DNA of 64,000 bases from Nymphaea colorata (GCF_008831285.2 NW_022204508.1:124001-188000); one strand, 5' to 3'. Shown: positions 24,720 to 36,896, counted from the stretch's first letter. A program made the numbers and translations. Notes: generated from the sequence alone by a model not told the origin.

Positions 24720-26754
24720 CTAGTCAAAGGCAGAAATCATCCTGTGGTCAATGCAAAGAGCAAGGTGGACATCTACCTTCATGATGCATCCAATTAAAGC
24801 AACACTCGTTGCTGTGTTCTTGAACATACTATTATTGCACTCTTCCCAATCCTGCCACCAATAGTTAGATGATTCAAGGCCACCAAGTAAGTTGCCAGCC
24901 ACTGCTGACTGAAGGTGAAGGAGAAAAGAGAAGAAGCTGCTGTAGGGAGAGGGGAGGGTGTGCAGGAGAGAAGGTCAAGTGGTAACAAGCAAGCGACAAA
25001 AGAAATCGCAGTCAACAACAAAGTAGTGTCTCGATTCCGCAGAAAAGAGGCAAAGAGGACACTGGTTAGCAAGGTGAATCACAAGGCACTAGAGATGGTT
25101 TAAGGTATTGATATGGCCAGCAAGAATGAGCCAAACAAAAACCATAGCATGAGGTGAAGCGTCAAAAAACTAAAGGGCATGACGGGGAGCCATGGAACAC
25201 CCGAGCCAAAAGTAGAGGCAAAGGTGAATCAGAGAAAGAAGATGAAATGAGCCAAGTAGGGGCATGGTTTGGAGACAAGTGGGTGATAATCAGCATAGCA
25301 AAGAAAATGTTATTTCAAATGTGATGCAGAACTGATAAGTCCAAGGGTGTGCCATGTGTGATGGGTGGGAAGTACAGATTTTGACAAAAAAAAGAGAATG
25401 GGCTGGTCGGAAGTAGCTAGATGTCATAACTAAGAACCAAGAAAGGCAGTACAAGTACGCATGAGGTCAAGAATGCCAAAACCCCCAAGAGCCAAGGATG
25501 AGTAACAACCTTCCGACGCACAAGACAATCCGAGGGGTGCTCACCTCCCCAAGAAAAGTGCTAGAGGAGACGATTGAGACTAGTGAATGTGGCATCAGAT
25601 GACTGGTAAAGACCAAGAGCATGGAGCACGATAGAGGCTAGACAATGCTAGACCAAGGTGATTCTATGGTGAATGAGAGGACGTTAGCCTACCAGTCTTG
25701 CTGCAACCAAAGCACGCTTCTGCAAAAAGTGCAGTTGCAGGATCGACATGGAAGAGTGACAGCTGACAATATCATTAATTGAAACCCAGAGGCCGAGTCA
25801 AAAAGCTGAAGCAACAACCAAACTCTAGCAATCTGCTGCGGGGAGGTAGTGTCAAAGATGATGAAATCGTCTGCATATTGAATGATGGAGAAACAGAAAA
25901 ACCTAGGGAGTGGCAACACGTCGAAAAAGTTAGAATCTGACGAAGACTTGAAGAGGGTAGCAAAAGCTTCAGCAACAAGGTTAAAGGGAAGCGGAGAAAG
26001 GAGACAGCCCTCACGATGCCCATGATGCAATGAGCAGAACTGACCGACAGACTCATTAAAGGAAATGGCCATCTGAGCCCTGACAACTGGTCCAAAGTCG
26101 AACCCATGGAGGAGGAAGAAGAGGAAATCTCAGCTGACCGAATGAAAAGCTTTTGCGATATCAAGCTTAAGGATAAATGATGGAGAGCGGGAAGAGTAGA
26201 TGCAATGGACAACCTCATTTGCTAAGAAGACTTGTGACGGAAGACATGACAAGATAGAGACGGGAAGCAAGAAGTCTAGCCATAAGCTTAATAATGGGTG
26301 CCAAGGATAGAGATAGGGCAAAGGTCTCAAATACTGGAGGCGTTTGCCCTCTTAGGAATAAGAACACAGACAGATCTGTTAAATTCCCCAAAGGGGATGG
26401 AGTTGGTACCAAACTCCTGAAAGAAGACCATGAAAAGGATAGAGATAGGGAAAATGTCTCAAATACTGGGGGCGTTTGCCCTCTTAGGAATAAGAACACA
26501 GACAGCTCTGTTAAATTCCCCAAAGGGGAAGGAGTTGGTACCAAATTCTTGAAAGAAGACCATGAAATCAGGCTGGTAACAGTGCCACAAGACTCAGAAG
26601 AATTCAAGAGGAAACCATTTGATACCAAGCGACTTGCCAGCCTTGAGGGCCCAAACTGCTGCCTTAATATCGTCAAGTTGAAAGGCATGCTCAGACCGAT
26701 AAAATGTGAAAAGGAAGCTGGACGAGGATAGCAAAGATCTGCAGTGATAATCAC
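24720..26754 (-). pseudogene. LINE (non-LTR) reverse transcriptase relic
   Basis: On the minus strand, pieces of a plant L1-type RT occur in order. From high to low coordinates these are FKNLVPTPSPLGN / SVFLFLRGQ (fingers region), ANEVVHCIYSS, SFILKLDIAKAFHSVSW (the LDIAKAFD block A), HHGHREGCLLSPLPFNLVAEA (block B-like) and QYADDFIIF (catalytic YADD box). Beyond that, near 25480-25440, comes GGFGILDLMRTCTAFLG, typical of the region before the zf-RVT domain. Near 24900-24720 there is a possible zf-RVT tail. There are many frameshifts and an internal 132 bp tandem duplication. No endonuclease or ORF1 was seen, so it is 5'-truncated. Confidence 0.8.
26306..26569. repeat. 132 bp tandem duplication inside the LINE relic
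   Basis: Two adjacent 132 bp units start at GATAGAGATAGGG (26306 and 26438) and differ at only a few positions. 132 bp is 44 codons, so the duplication keeps the frame and the minus-strand 179-codon frame contains the same 44-residue block twice. Confidence 0.92.
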
Positions 26755-28849
26755 TTAAATTGGTAAGCTTTTCTGAGCCTTTAACTATAAAATTCAGATT
26801 CCATATACCTTACGTCATGGAAATATGTATAGTTAGAGTGCACATTTGTCAGGTACGCATGAAAGAAGCTAATTTTAAGCTATTGGCAGTACTGATTACA
26901 TATGGAACTAAATCACCACCTTCCCCATTTATTGGAACCAGCCTTAAAAAGAAGCTGACCGTTTATTTGACTCAGACAAATGTGTATGTGATGAATTAAG
27001 TAGAGAAATATGGGTATACATACATTTGATTTGGGACAGATCGATTATCGTTGCAGGCTATGAAATAGACCTGTAAAGTACCATTTGATTGCAAGAACAA
27101 CGGTTCTTAAAACACTTGTCCTTAGAATAAGTGTCCTAAGAACAAAGAGTTAATGTCCATATGAACAAGTTGTAATTCTGTATAGTGTTTAGTGTTTGCT
27201 TGCAACGACAGAATTTTCAACATGTGACATTTTACCATATATTCTCTCTCTCTCTCAAAAACACATTATAAAACATGTGAACTAATAAAAATATTCTTTT
27301 TTGATATAAAAAATTCACATACGACAAAGAAAAATATTTTTTTTAAAACATATTAAAAATATAAGCCTATTAAAATTCACTTTTTTTCTCTCTCTACACA
27401 CGGAAGACTTAAAATCAACATAAAATGAAAGAAAATACTTAAGAAAATATGTAAAAAAAAACATGCAATCCTATAAAATACTCTCTCTCTTGGTCTATGT
27501 CTTTCTATCTCTATAAATACAATTGACCTAAAATTTAGATAGAATAAAAGAAAATGCACAATAAAAGATGTAAAAGATACATGAGCCAAAAATATTATTT
27601 ATCTGCCATGGTCTGCTTTCAAACTTTAGACCGTTTAAAGTAATACTGAATGGTTTTTTATTTTTTATTTTTTTTCATACAACTTCTGCCATGATTTAAC
27701 TGCGATCCACTTCAAGATCGGTTGTCAATGTTTTACCAAACTAAAAGCCATTATAGGGAGATCCTATTTGAAATTTGCTAAAATTATTGATGGTTGCTAA
27801 TGAACACGGCTATATGAGAGTGTGCGGTTTGGCTGTCCATCTCATAAACTTACCATGAATTTTTCTTTCTTCTAATTTTACAAAAATTTGAATTGAGGAT
27901 TGGCAAGACCCATGCATGCAAAGCAAAATACTATTGATATGACTGCTCTCCAAGTCTCAACCTCGTAATTCATTATATACCAAAGATGAAAGGCCTCAAA
28001 TTTGATACAAGCCATCAAACTCTTAATTCTCTTTAAATTAAATGCCCCAAGCAGAACGCTCTCAAACTTGCATGCACACGGTGCCATTAATCGAATTGAG
28101 AGGTACTTAGATGCACTTTCCACAAAAGAAGAATGAAACAGGTGATACTACAGTTCATTTTCCAATGAAAATTCCCATCATATTCTGCTTTTCTGGACGT
28201 CTCCAAATTCTGAATATGCACAATCAATTGTAGTAGATGCAGGAAGTGGGACCAGAAGAGGAAAACTGAGGTTCATGCCTCTAAAGACCCCCCCACATTG
28301 GTATGACTTTAAATGAAAAACAAAATTTTTGTACATATCAAATGGATCATTTTCAGTATACAATGTCAACTTTTTCAATATACATTGTCAGTGGACATGA
28401 GCCGGTGAACAAGATCAAATGGAGATGGTAATGCTCTGTCATGGACATTGGGAAGATTGGAGCCAATGATCCAGGATCATTGTAGGGTTCACGCAAGAGA
28501 TAGAGAAGCAAAAATAAATTTGCTTACAAATGCCAAATGTGGACCAGATGAACAAAAATACAAATCAGAATTTCAGCAAACACTTCATATGCATAAAAAA
28601 AAACACCTTCTCAGCATCAAAAATCATATGCAGCAACCACCTCAAGCTTATAAGATACAATGGAATTAACGTAAAAAAATATAAAAAAGGGAAATACATG
28701 CCAATTTAAGTTTTAAATGTCCTTGTTGAGAACTGATGGATTGAGATCTTGAACATAATTCAACTTATTGTTTATGTGGAAGAAATGAAGAAAGTGAACA
28801 CTACTTGTTCCTCGTTATTTTCATTTTCATTTACTGCAGTGGCTAAAAC
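26755..28849. other. Intergenic region
   Basis: AT-rich, with CT/GA runs at 27243-27258 and 27480-27490. An imperfect hairpin lies at about 27107-27149 (GTTCTTAAAACACTT pairing with AAGTGTCCTAAGAAC). It sits between TTGCAAG/CTTGCAA motifs at about 27088 and 27200 and could be a small MITE of about 125 bp. No gene was recognised. Confidence 0.4.
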
Positions 28850-29044
28850 TTGGGCCTCTAGGCTACCCGATACTATTTCCATAACTAAAATAAACAGGTA
28901 TGAGAATAGCAAATCTCCCTAGGGAAGACCTGGTTTAAGATGCAACCAAGCTCCCTCCCACCCACTGATGAGATGGTCTGAGGAAACCGACGTGACTAGT
29001 ACCTTAAATTTGAGAGACCTGACATTGGCTGAAACCCAAATGCC
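28850..29044 (-). pseudogene. LINE reverse transcriptase fragment
   Basis: The minus strand reads ANVRSLKFKVLVTSVSSDHL, then GAWLHLKPGLP, stop, GDLLFSYLFILVMEIVSGSL. This matches the plant LINE RT stretch FKVLVNG...GLRQGDPLSPYLFILVM. It is only about 65 codons, with a stop in the middle. It lies directly beside the Ty3 element's 5' LTR; no LINE sequence is seen on the other side of that element. Confidence 0.7.
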
Positions 29045-29049
29045 TCAGG

Positions 29050-31956
29050 TGTAACGCTCGGCGTTTTGAGCAGAGCGGGTCGGGTCAGGGTCCAGACCCG
29101 GACCCTAGCCCCACGCGCGAGGAGCCCGACACCATCTCCCCTCCCTCGCTTTCTCTTCTCCCCCATTTTCCTTGTATCGCCTCTTACCCACGACCGGAAC
29201 TCAGGGAAGAAGAAGGCGGCGACAGTGACGACGGCAGCGACGGTGACGACGGCAGCGACGGTGACGACGGCGCTTGAGGTGAACCCTGTCGTCCCCTGCC
29301 TCTTCCTCTCTTCTCTCTTCTTCTTCCCGTTTTCTTTTCCCTCCTCCCTCTCCCACTGGCTGTCGTCTCCCCTCTCCACCAAACGACTCTTCCCTCTCCC
29401 ACTGTCTCTCGTCTCCCCTCTCCACCGAACGACTCTCCTCACTCTCCACCGTCTCTCTCTCCTCTCACGCGCTCTCACCCTCACTGCCTTCGTTTTCCTT
29501 TTTTTTTGTATGGCAGACCCCTCCCTTGAGGCCCCTTTTCACTGATTTTGATTTTTATTGTGGGTTTGGTCGTTTTGCAGCTGGGAGAAACGTATTCTTT
29601 CCCTCATAGCAGCGACTAGGTGGTGGAGTCTTGGCATAATTTTTGCCGTTTGGGGATCGTTTGAGTGCTTGGGGTGGCTGTTGAAGGCGTTGCAACAGTT
29701 TGGACTTTTGACTTGGGGTGAGCTAGACTTAATCAAGCTCAAATTATTGAATGTTATCTTTAAAGCGTGTATAGTTATGGTTTGAGCATGCTAGAGCTTA
29801 GAATTGATTATATGGAACACATGGTAGTGATTTTGTTTTTGGGGGAAAGCTTGCGATTATATTGGAAAGCAAAGATTCATATATTGGATGATCATTTAAG
29901 CATGATGGATTAATGTGGTAGAGTTTGTGAGGTTGTGGGGAAGATTTAGGACTGTTTTAGTGAGCTTGTAGCACGCGTTGTTGTGAACGGGTGCATCTTG
30001 AAGTTAAATAGGGATAACGTACATAAGTTGGATGTATCTTTGGGGTAGACGCCTTGATTAAAGAAAAAGAAAGTTTGAGAAAGGCGTTAGTGATAGACGG
30101 ATTGATGGCTTTGAGTTTTGACATCTGTCGGCACGGCTAAATGTTGGGAAGTGACCTATTGGAGAACTTGTGGGTCGACACTACCTATCGACACCCTCTT
30201 GAGGCGATGACACGTGCCTCAATGATTTTGTTTTGTTTTGGTTTGAATTGTTGAGGTATGTAGTAGGAATCTTATCTTGTGTTTGTGTCTGCAGGTACAC
30301 CGGGTACGTTCCGTCGACCTTGAACTACCGGATTCGAAGCTCGAGGCATTTTGAAGATTCTTGTGAGCGCGCCACAGATATGGCGACATTCCAGGCAAAT
30401 CCCTGCCTGGGCAAGTGAATGATTGTGTGTTCCTAGGATCATGGGATCCTAGGATTTGTGATGTGAATTGATTGATTGTTCCGTGAACGAATGTGTGTAT
30501 GCATGTACATGAATTGATATAGGATATGAATTGTTTTTGAAAGGCTTATAGTAATTGATTTGGAAATGTTACGCATTTGCATGTGCATGCTAGAATTGAT
30601 AACTGTTTAGGACAGATGAGGCGGGGTATCGAGTTGAGTGTCTCCTCGACCCCCAATTGTGCATTAGAAAGCATCCTAGAATGATAACTGCATAGGACAG
30701 CTACGAGCCCACCACAGATTGAGACTACTCTCTGTGGTTTGGCTAAGTTTTCAAAGATGTGATTGTTATGATGATGAATGTGAACGTTATGTTTATTGAA
30801 TACCCATTCCCGCGGGCAATGATGCAAATGATTGCATAGAGGGTAATTGTACCCATATTCTTATGACGGCTAGCCAAAACTGTTGTGGTTATGTGTAACC
30901 CTCGTGTGGAGGCAATTGGAGGTGTGGGTTCACTCATGAAGTGAACCAACCTCATGAGCTAGCCAGTTAATTGTGTTTGTGCAAGTATAAGTGTAAGAAT
31001 GAAAGAATAAGAGATGAGAGGCCAGTGGGATGTGACTATGTGTTTGGGAGTTGTCCCGCTTTCGCCACTGGTCTCGCCTGTTCAGAGCGCACGCGGTGCA
31101 AGGCCCCAGGGTTCTGTTGTGTGATGTGCTTGGAGCGTAGGATCCCGCATTCCCAACCTGGGTGTCCTAGGGAAGGTTGAGTATCTCTCCTTGGAATTCA
31201 CACATCCATGGATGAGTGCTCTACCGCTGCAGTGGATAGATGGATCCATACTGTTCTGGGCCACCATGGGGGTTGTCTCTCGGCTGTGGGCCGCCCGCGG
31301 TGTGCACGTGCCTGTGTTTGCACCCACAGGAACTGTAAATTCACTGATGGTAATGAAACTAAAATGTATGTGATTGAAATGTACAGGATTGTTGTGCGTG
31401 TGACTGTTGTGATTATGAATGCAAGTGACATGTTGGGGATGCCTTGCATGTGATTGAAATTATGTTATTGTAGCCATGGAGTGGCCTCTGCATGTCGTGT
31501 CCTGACACGACATAATGATAGATCGTTCTGATGTTTGCTTGTATATTTGAGCCCTATCTAAGAGGGTTTGGACTTTTCCTAGCTTGTTGCCATACTGCGA
31601 AGGCTAAGCCTTCAGTTGTTTCCTTTTTTCAGGTTTTGGTGGACCCAGGGTAGCAGGCTGAGCAGAGATGGCTACACTCACGTCCTACTGGGAAGGTTTT
31701 GGGTTTTGTTTTTGTAGTGCCGGCGCGTCGGGTTTTGGTTTTACTGATGCCTTGTTTTTGGTTAGGCATCGATGTTGTGATTTTGGGGCATTTTTGGTCA
31801 AATGTACAGTTGAACTGAAAGGCTATATAAAATGGAAAGCTTACCCCATTGTTTTGAATTGCTTGGCTCATTTCTTTTTGAACTGATGTGTAGTCACACC
31901 TCGATGTTGGAGTTTAGAAAAAAAATTGTTGTGTGTCAAAAGGTCGGGGTGTGACA
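29050..31956 (+). repeat. 5' LTR of the Ty3 chromovirus
   Basis: 2907 bp. It contains three GACGGTGACGACGGCAGC-like 18 bp units near 29217-29275, where the 3' LTR has a different shorter array. It also has a 20 bp segment near 30630 that the 3' LTR lacks, and it lacks a segment the 3' LTR has near 37760-37785. The open frames inside it (for example 29066-29545) recur in the other LTR and are low-complexity Ser/Leu/Arg stretches, not genes. Confidence 0.93.
31824..31832 (+). promoter_or_regulatory. Candidate LTR TATA box
   Basis: TATATAAAA about 125 bp before the LTR end, conserved at 39664-39672 in the 3' LTR. The position would give a short R-U5. Inferred from sequence only. Confidence 0.5.
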
Positions 31957-31960
31957 GTTT

Positions 31961-31974
31961 TGGTATCAGAGCCA
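31961..31974 (+). other. Primer binding site (tRNA-iMet type)
   Basis: TGGTATCAGAGCCA, the usual plant initiator-methionine tRNA complement, starts four bases (GTTT) after the 5' LTR. The copia element at 54791 uses the same primer. Confidence 0.93.
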
Positions 31975-32191
31975 TGGCAAACCCCACTATGGATGTGAGT
32001 TAAAACCTATCTGTGAAGCCGTGTTGCCCAGGTACGCATTCATTTGATTAGATTGTTATTGTGGTTATGCTTTTTCACATATAAGTACGTAATGTGATCT
32101 ATGTTTTGAACTTCGTGCTAATGCATGTTGTGATTTGATTTGTGAGATTAGTCATAGACTGGATTTGAGATTAAGGTTCTTGTTTGTACAG

Positions 32192-32545
32192 ATGGAATAT
32201 CATCGTAAGGGTAAGAAGCGAGCAGGGCCATCCACAGAGGCACAAAGAGAGCCTAGCCCGGCCCATTCTGATGCGTATACCCCACGCGATGACAGTATGT
32301 CAGGGCACCAGTATGCCCAACTGGGTGGGGGTGCTCAAACCCCACTGAGGCAGACTCCACCTGTGGATCAGCAGACTATTTTGATGACCACGTTGCAAAC
32401 ACTGACCTCCCTTGTGCAGTCCATGGTCAGTAACCAGAGAAGTAATGCATCTCCTTCAGGAGACACCACTGCGCCACTTAAGGAGAAAGCATCAGCGGTA
32501 TCGTTTCAACAGTTCATGGCGATGCAGCCGCCTATCTTTTCATGA
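32192..32545 (+). pseudogene. Gag N-terminal part, Ty3 element
   Basis: From the ATG at 32192 the frame reads a basic start (MEYHRKGKKRAGPS), a Gln/Thr-rich segment and FQQFMAMQPPIF, the usual entry to the capsid-like Retrotrans_gag domain, then a TGA at 32543-32545. The rest of gag continues in another frame after a short deletion or frameshift. That next frame has its own TGA at 32573-32575 (before IGEVERIF), at a position where Trp is expected. Confidence 0.85.
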
Positions 32546-32575
32546 GGGTGCAGTCACGATAAGGCAAAGCAGTGA

Positions 32576-35500
32576 ATTGGGGAAGTTGAACGCATCTTTG
32601 TGCTCCTGAAGATGCCAGAGGACGACAAGGTGAACTATGACACTTACCTGCTGAAAGGTGATGCCATGGACTGGTGGCAATCAACTCTTGAGATCCGGTA
32701 TGCAGGCCAACCGTCAATTTCTTGGAAGCAGTTTAGAGAATCCTTCCTCAACACCTACTACCCAGTGCATGCTAGAGACAAGAACATGCAAGAGTTTCTT
32801 GATCTGCAGCAAAACCAAATGAGCTTGGAGGAATATATTACAAGATATCGACACTTGGAGGCATATTGCCCACACTTCTACACTATAGATGGGGCCAGAG
32901 CAGGCAAGTTTGTGCGCGGTCTGCGGGAGGGACTGCGAAGCAAAGTTTTGACGAGCAAACCTCGTGACTTGGACGAGGCGGTCACTATGGCAAGATGTAT
33001 AGAAGAAGACTGGGCGAGGACACAGAAGGATCACCAGAAGAAAGTAGGCCAAGGTGGACGAACACAGGTGAAGCGCCACCACTTTGCGGGCATGACAAGG
33101 CCTTATGAGAGGTGGGATGACCGAACTTTCAGACGGAACCAGCCTACCCGTAGTGAGGCCACCCAGGGGTCTGTGGCCACTCCGATTTCTCAGAGGTGCC
33201 CTACTTGTTCGCGTGTGCACCTTGGGAAGCCGTGCTATCGAGAGATTGGGGCCTACCTACACTGTGGAAGGATGGGGCACTTCATCAAGGATTGTCCATT
33301 AAAGAAAGAAAGAGTGTTGAAGAAGCCTGAGGTCGGTCCTTCTAGCGCACGACAGATGACTGGACGTGTCTATGCTACTACCGTGGAGGAGCTTCAGGCA
33401 CACGACCTTGTTGAAGGTACTTTACTTGTGGGTTCTCATATTGGTAGAGTGTTGTTTGATGCTGGGGCGACCCATTCATTTATATCTAGTCGATTTGCTA
33501 CTTCACTAGAAGTGTTTGCTAGGAGGATGCCGTATGTTTTGAAAGTTGTTAGCCCTATGCATGCTCAAGAGTCATGTAGTGAGTATCTATCTGATGTGGA
33601 CGTGGAGATCCATCAACATCACTTACCTGCACAGTTGGTGATCATGAGTCTCAACGAATTTGATGTGATTTTGGGCATGGATTGGTTATATGCGCATTAT
33701 GCTAATATAGATTGCAGGAAGAAGCAGATACAGTTGTTGACTGATGAAATGCAACCTGTGGAATTTCATGCTTGCAAAGCTAGTCGAACTGACAAGATAA
33801 TGGTGTCTGCTTTGAAAGTTAAACGGTTGATAGAACATGAAAGTATTGCTTTCTTGGTCAATGTGTTGACCAATGAGACGGAACTAGTGAGTTTACAGGA
33901 TGTGGTAGTTGTGAGTGAGTACCCTGATGTGTTTCCTGAGGAACTGTCAAGTTTGCCTCCAACACGAGAAGTGGAGTTCAAGATAGAGTTGTCACCAGGG
34001 ACAGCTCCTATTTCTAAGGCACCCTACCGTTTGGCACCAGCAGAGTTAGAAGAATTGAAGAAGCAACTGCAGGAGCTCTTAGACAAGGGCTTCATCCGAC
34101 CTAGTGTGTCACCGTGGGGAGCACCAGTGTTGTTTGTTAAGAAGAAAGATGGGACAATGCGCTTGTGTATAGATTATCGTATGTTGAATCAAGTCACCAT
34201 CAAGAATAAGTATCCGCTTCCAAGAATCGAAGACTTGTTTGATCAGCTTAAGGATGCAAAGGTTTTCTCCAAGATCGATCTGAGGACAGGTTATCATCAA
34301 CTCTTGATACGGGAGGAAGATGTTGCTAAGACTGCTTTTCGAACCAGATATGGGCACTATGAATTCAGGGTCATGCCTTTTGGGTTGACCAATGCTCCTA
34401 CAGCGTTCATGGACCTCATGAATCGGGTTTTCCAAGAGTTCTTGGATCGATTTGTTATTGTTTTTGTTGATGATATTTTGGTGTACTCAGAGAGTGTGTC
34501 AGAGCATAGAGATCACTTGAGAAGTGTATTGGGTCTTTTGCGCAAGCATAAGTTATATGCCAAGTATTCAAAATGTGAATTTTGGCTAGAGAAGGTAAAC
34601 TTTCTGGGTCATGTAATCTCTAAGGATGGAGTATTCGTCGATCCGGCTAAGGTGTCAGCTGTGGAGGACTGGAGGACGCCATGCAGTGTAACTGAGGTTA
34701 GAAGCTTTTTGGGATTGGCAGGATATTATTGCAGGTTCATACAAGACTTTTCGAAAATAGCTACACCAATGACTAAGCTATTGAGAAAAGGAGTAAAGTT
34801 TGTTTGGAATGAAGAATGTGAGAAGAGTTTTCAAACTCTGAAGGACAAGCTTACTACTGCCCCTATTCTGACGCTGCCATCGGGTCATTCTGGTTTTGTA
34901 CTGTGCACAGATGCATCAGGAATCGGTTATGGTTGTGTATTGATGCAACATGGACGTGTAGTGGCGTATGCATCAAGACAGTTGAAGACTCATGAGCAAC
35001 ACTATCCCACTCATGAGCAACACTATCCCACTCATGATTTGGAGTTGGGAGTGGTTGTGTTCGCATTGAAGATGTGGAGACACTACCTCTATGGTGCAAC
35101 ATTTGAAGTGTTTACAGATCACAAGTCTTTGAAATATATATTCTCCCAAAGGGATCTTAATTTGAGGCAAAGAAGATGGATTGAATTCCTAAAAGATTAT
35201 GATTTCACTATATCATATCATCCTGGCAATGCGAATGTGGTGACAGACGCGTTGAGCAGGCTTGCCAAGGCAACAATGTGTAATATGTTGACTCGTTCTT
35301 GGACATTGTTGCAAGATGTGATAGCTTGGCAGCCTCACCTTTGTGACGAGAACAAGGCAACGATGACAGCCTTGATACGACATCCCTTGATGGAAGAGCT
35401 TGTGATGAAGCAAAGGGAGGATCCAGATTTTGCTAAGAGCATGGAAGAAAGCCAGAAGACCGATTCTCTTTGGCTTCAAGATGAAGATGGTTCATTGCGG

Positions 35501-35956
35501 TTTCGGCTTAGATTGTGGGTCCCTAGAGATGAAGGGGTCAAGCGACGGTTGCTTGATGAAGCTCATAAATCTAAGTTTTCTATACACCCTGGCAGTACAA
35601 AAATGTTTCAGGATATGAAGAGAAATTTTTGGTGGCCTGGAATGAAGCGTGAAATTGCAGAATATGTAGCAAAGTGTTTAGTTTGCCAACGGGTTAAAAC
35701 AGAGCATCAACGGCCAGGAGGCTTGTTGCAGAGAATAGATATCCCGTTGTGGAAATGGGAAGACATTACGATGAATTTTGTGGTTGGTTTGCCACGCACT
35801 AGAAGACAGCATGATGCCATATGGGTGATTGTTGATCGACTGACAAAGTCCGCACATTTTCTGCCTATAAGGATCAATCAGTCTTTGGAAAGTCTCGCAG
35901 AGTTATATATTGGCGAGATAGTGAGATTGCATGGTGGTTATATATTGGCGAGATAG
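32576..35956 (+). pseudogene. Gag-Pol polyprotein, main part (gag, protease, RT, RNase H, integrase N-term)
   Basis: A long open stretch of about 1120 codons. In order: the Retrotrans_gag core ([20 protein letters not shown]), a zinc knuckle near 33250-33297 reading [14 protein letters not shown], and the protease motif [12 protein letters not shown] near 33450. Next are RT with FVDD at 34463-34474, RNase H ([12 protein letters not shown] near 34900) and the integrase HHCC zinc finger near 35560-35700, with the first catalytic Asp in [16 protein letters not shown]. The first Cys of the CCHC knuckle is Tyr, and the RNase H region contains a 7-residue tandem duplication. The frame ends at a TAG created by a 35 bp duplication. 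Confidence 0.93.
34988..35029 (+). repeat. 21 bp in-frame duplication in RNase H
   Basis: ACTCATGAGCAACACTATCC(C) occurs twice in a row (34988-35008 and 35009-35029), giving THEQHYP twice before THDLEL. The frame is kept, but seven extra residues sit in the RNase H fold next to the conserved H-x-LEL segment. Confidence 0.95.
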
Positions 35957-35971
35957 TGAGATTGCATGGTG
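35902..35971 (+). repeat. 35 bp tandem duplication breaking integrase
   Basis: Two exact 35 bp units at 35902-35936 and 35937-35971, each starting GTTATATATTGGCGAGATAG. The length is not a multiple of three, so the polyprotein shifts frame and meets TAG at 35954-35956. The integrase core continues in the next frame. Confidence 0.95.
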
Positions 35972-36849
35972 TACCAAGGTCTATCATTTCGAATCGAGAT
36001 CCACGTTTTACTTCTAGGTTTTGGGGGCAATTGCAGAAGGTTTTGGGTACCAAGCTTAAGTTGAGCACAGCGTTCCACCCCCAAACTGATGGGCAGTCTG
36101 AGAGGACTATTCAGACCTTAGAGGACATGTTGCGTGCATGTGTCTTAGAGTGAAAAGGAGAATGGGACAAACATGTGAAATTGGCAGAATTTGCTTATAA
36201 TAACAGTTACCACTCTAGTATTGGAATGGCACCTTTTGAGGTTTTGTATGGAAGGCCGTGCAGATCGCCAGCTGGTTGGATTGAATTAGGTGATGGTAAG
36301 ATCAAAAACCCTTTAGTTTTGAAACGCTACACCGACCAAGTGCAATTGATAAGGAAAAGGTTGTTGACTGCTCAGAGTAGACAGAAAAGATATGCCGACA
36401 TTCGTCGTAGAGAATTGACTTTTGAGGTTGGTGATCATGTGTTTTTGAAGATTTCTCCTACTAAAGGTGTTTTTCGTTTTGGTGTGAAGGGAAAGTTGAG
36501 CCCGAGGTTCGTAGGACCTTTTGAGGTATTAGAGAAGATTGGAGAGGTGGCCTACAGATTGGCACTACCACCAGACTTGAGTCATGTTCATGACATTTTT
36601 CATGTTTCCATGCTTCGGAAGTACGTACCAGATCCTACGCATGTGATTGATTTTCAAGGTATTCTAGTGCAAGATGATTTGACAATGGAAGAAAAACCTA
36701 TTAGAATTGTGGATCGAAGAGAGAAAGTGCTTCACATGAAGAGAATTCCTTTAATAAAGGTGGAATGACAGTATCATGGATTGAAGGAGAGCACATGGGA
36801 ACCTGAGGAGGACTTGCGGAAGAGATATCCGCACTTGTTCTTGCATTGA
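35957..36849 (+). pseudogene. Integrase core C-terminal part and chromodomain
   Basis: It reads [20 protein letters not shown] (second catalytic Asp) and [18 protein letters not shown] (catalytic Glu), then TGA at 36151-36153. It continues in the same frame as KLAEFAYNNSYHSSIGMAPF, a GPFEVLEKIGEVAYRLALP segment and IVDRREKVLHMKRIPLIKVE, TGA at 36766-36768, then HGLKESTWEPEEDLRKRYP up to 36849. The last part is a chromodomain with TWE...YP. Both internal TGA codons stand where chromovirus relatives have Trp. Confidence 0.9.
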
Positions 36850-36882
36850 GGTATCATCTAATTTCGGGGGTGAAATTTTTTT

Positions 36883-36896
36883 TTAGGAGGGTAGGA
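36883..36896 (+). other. Polypurine tract
   Basis: TTAGGAGGGTAGGA lies immediately before the 3' LTR start TGTAACGCTC, the expected site of plus-strand priming. Confidence 0.85.

Noticed and set aside
29066-29545. 159-codon frame repeated at 36913-37392
   Set aside because: Both lie in the LTRs of the Ty3 element and are Ser/Leu/Arg low-complexity translations of pyrimidine-rich DNA. Frames on the opposite strand are equally open.
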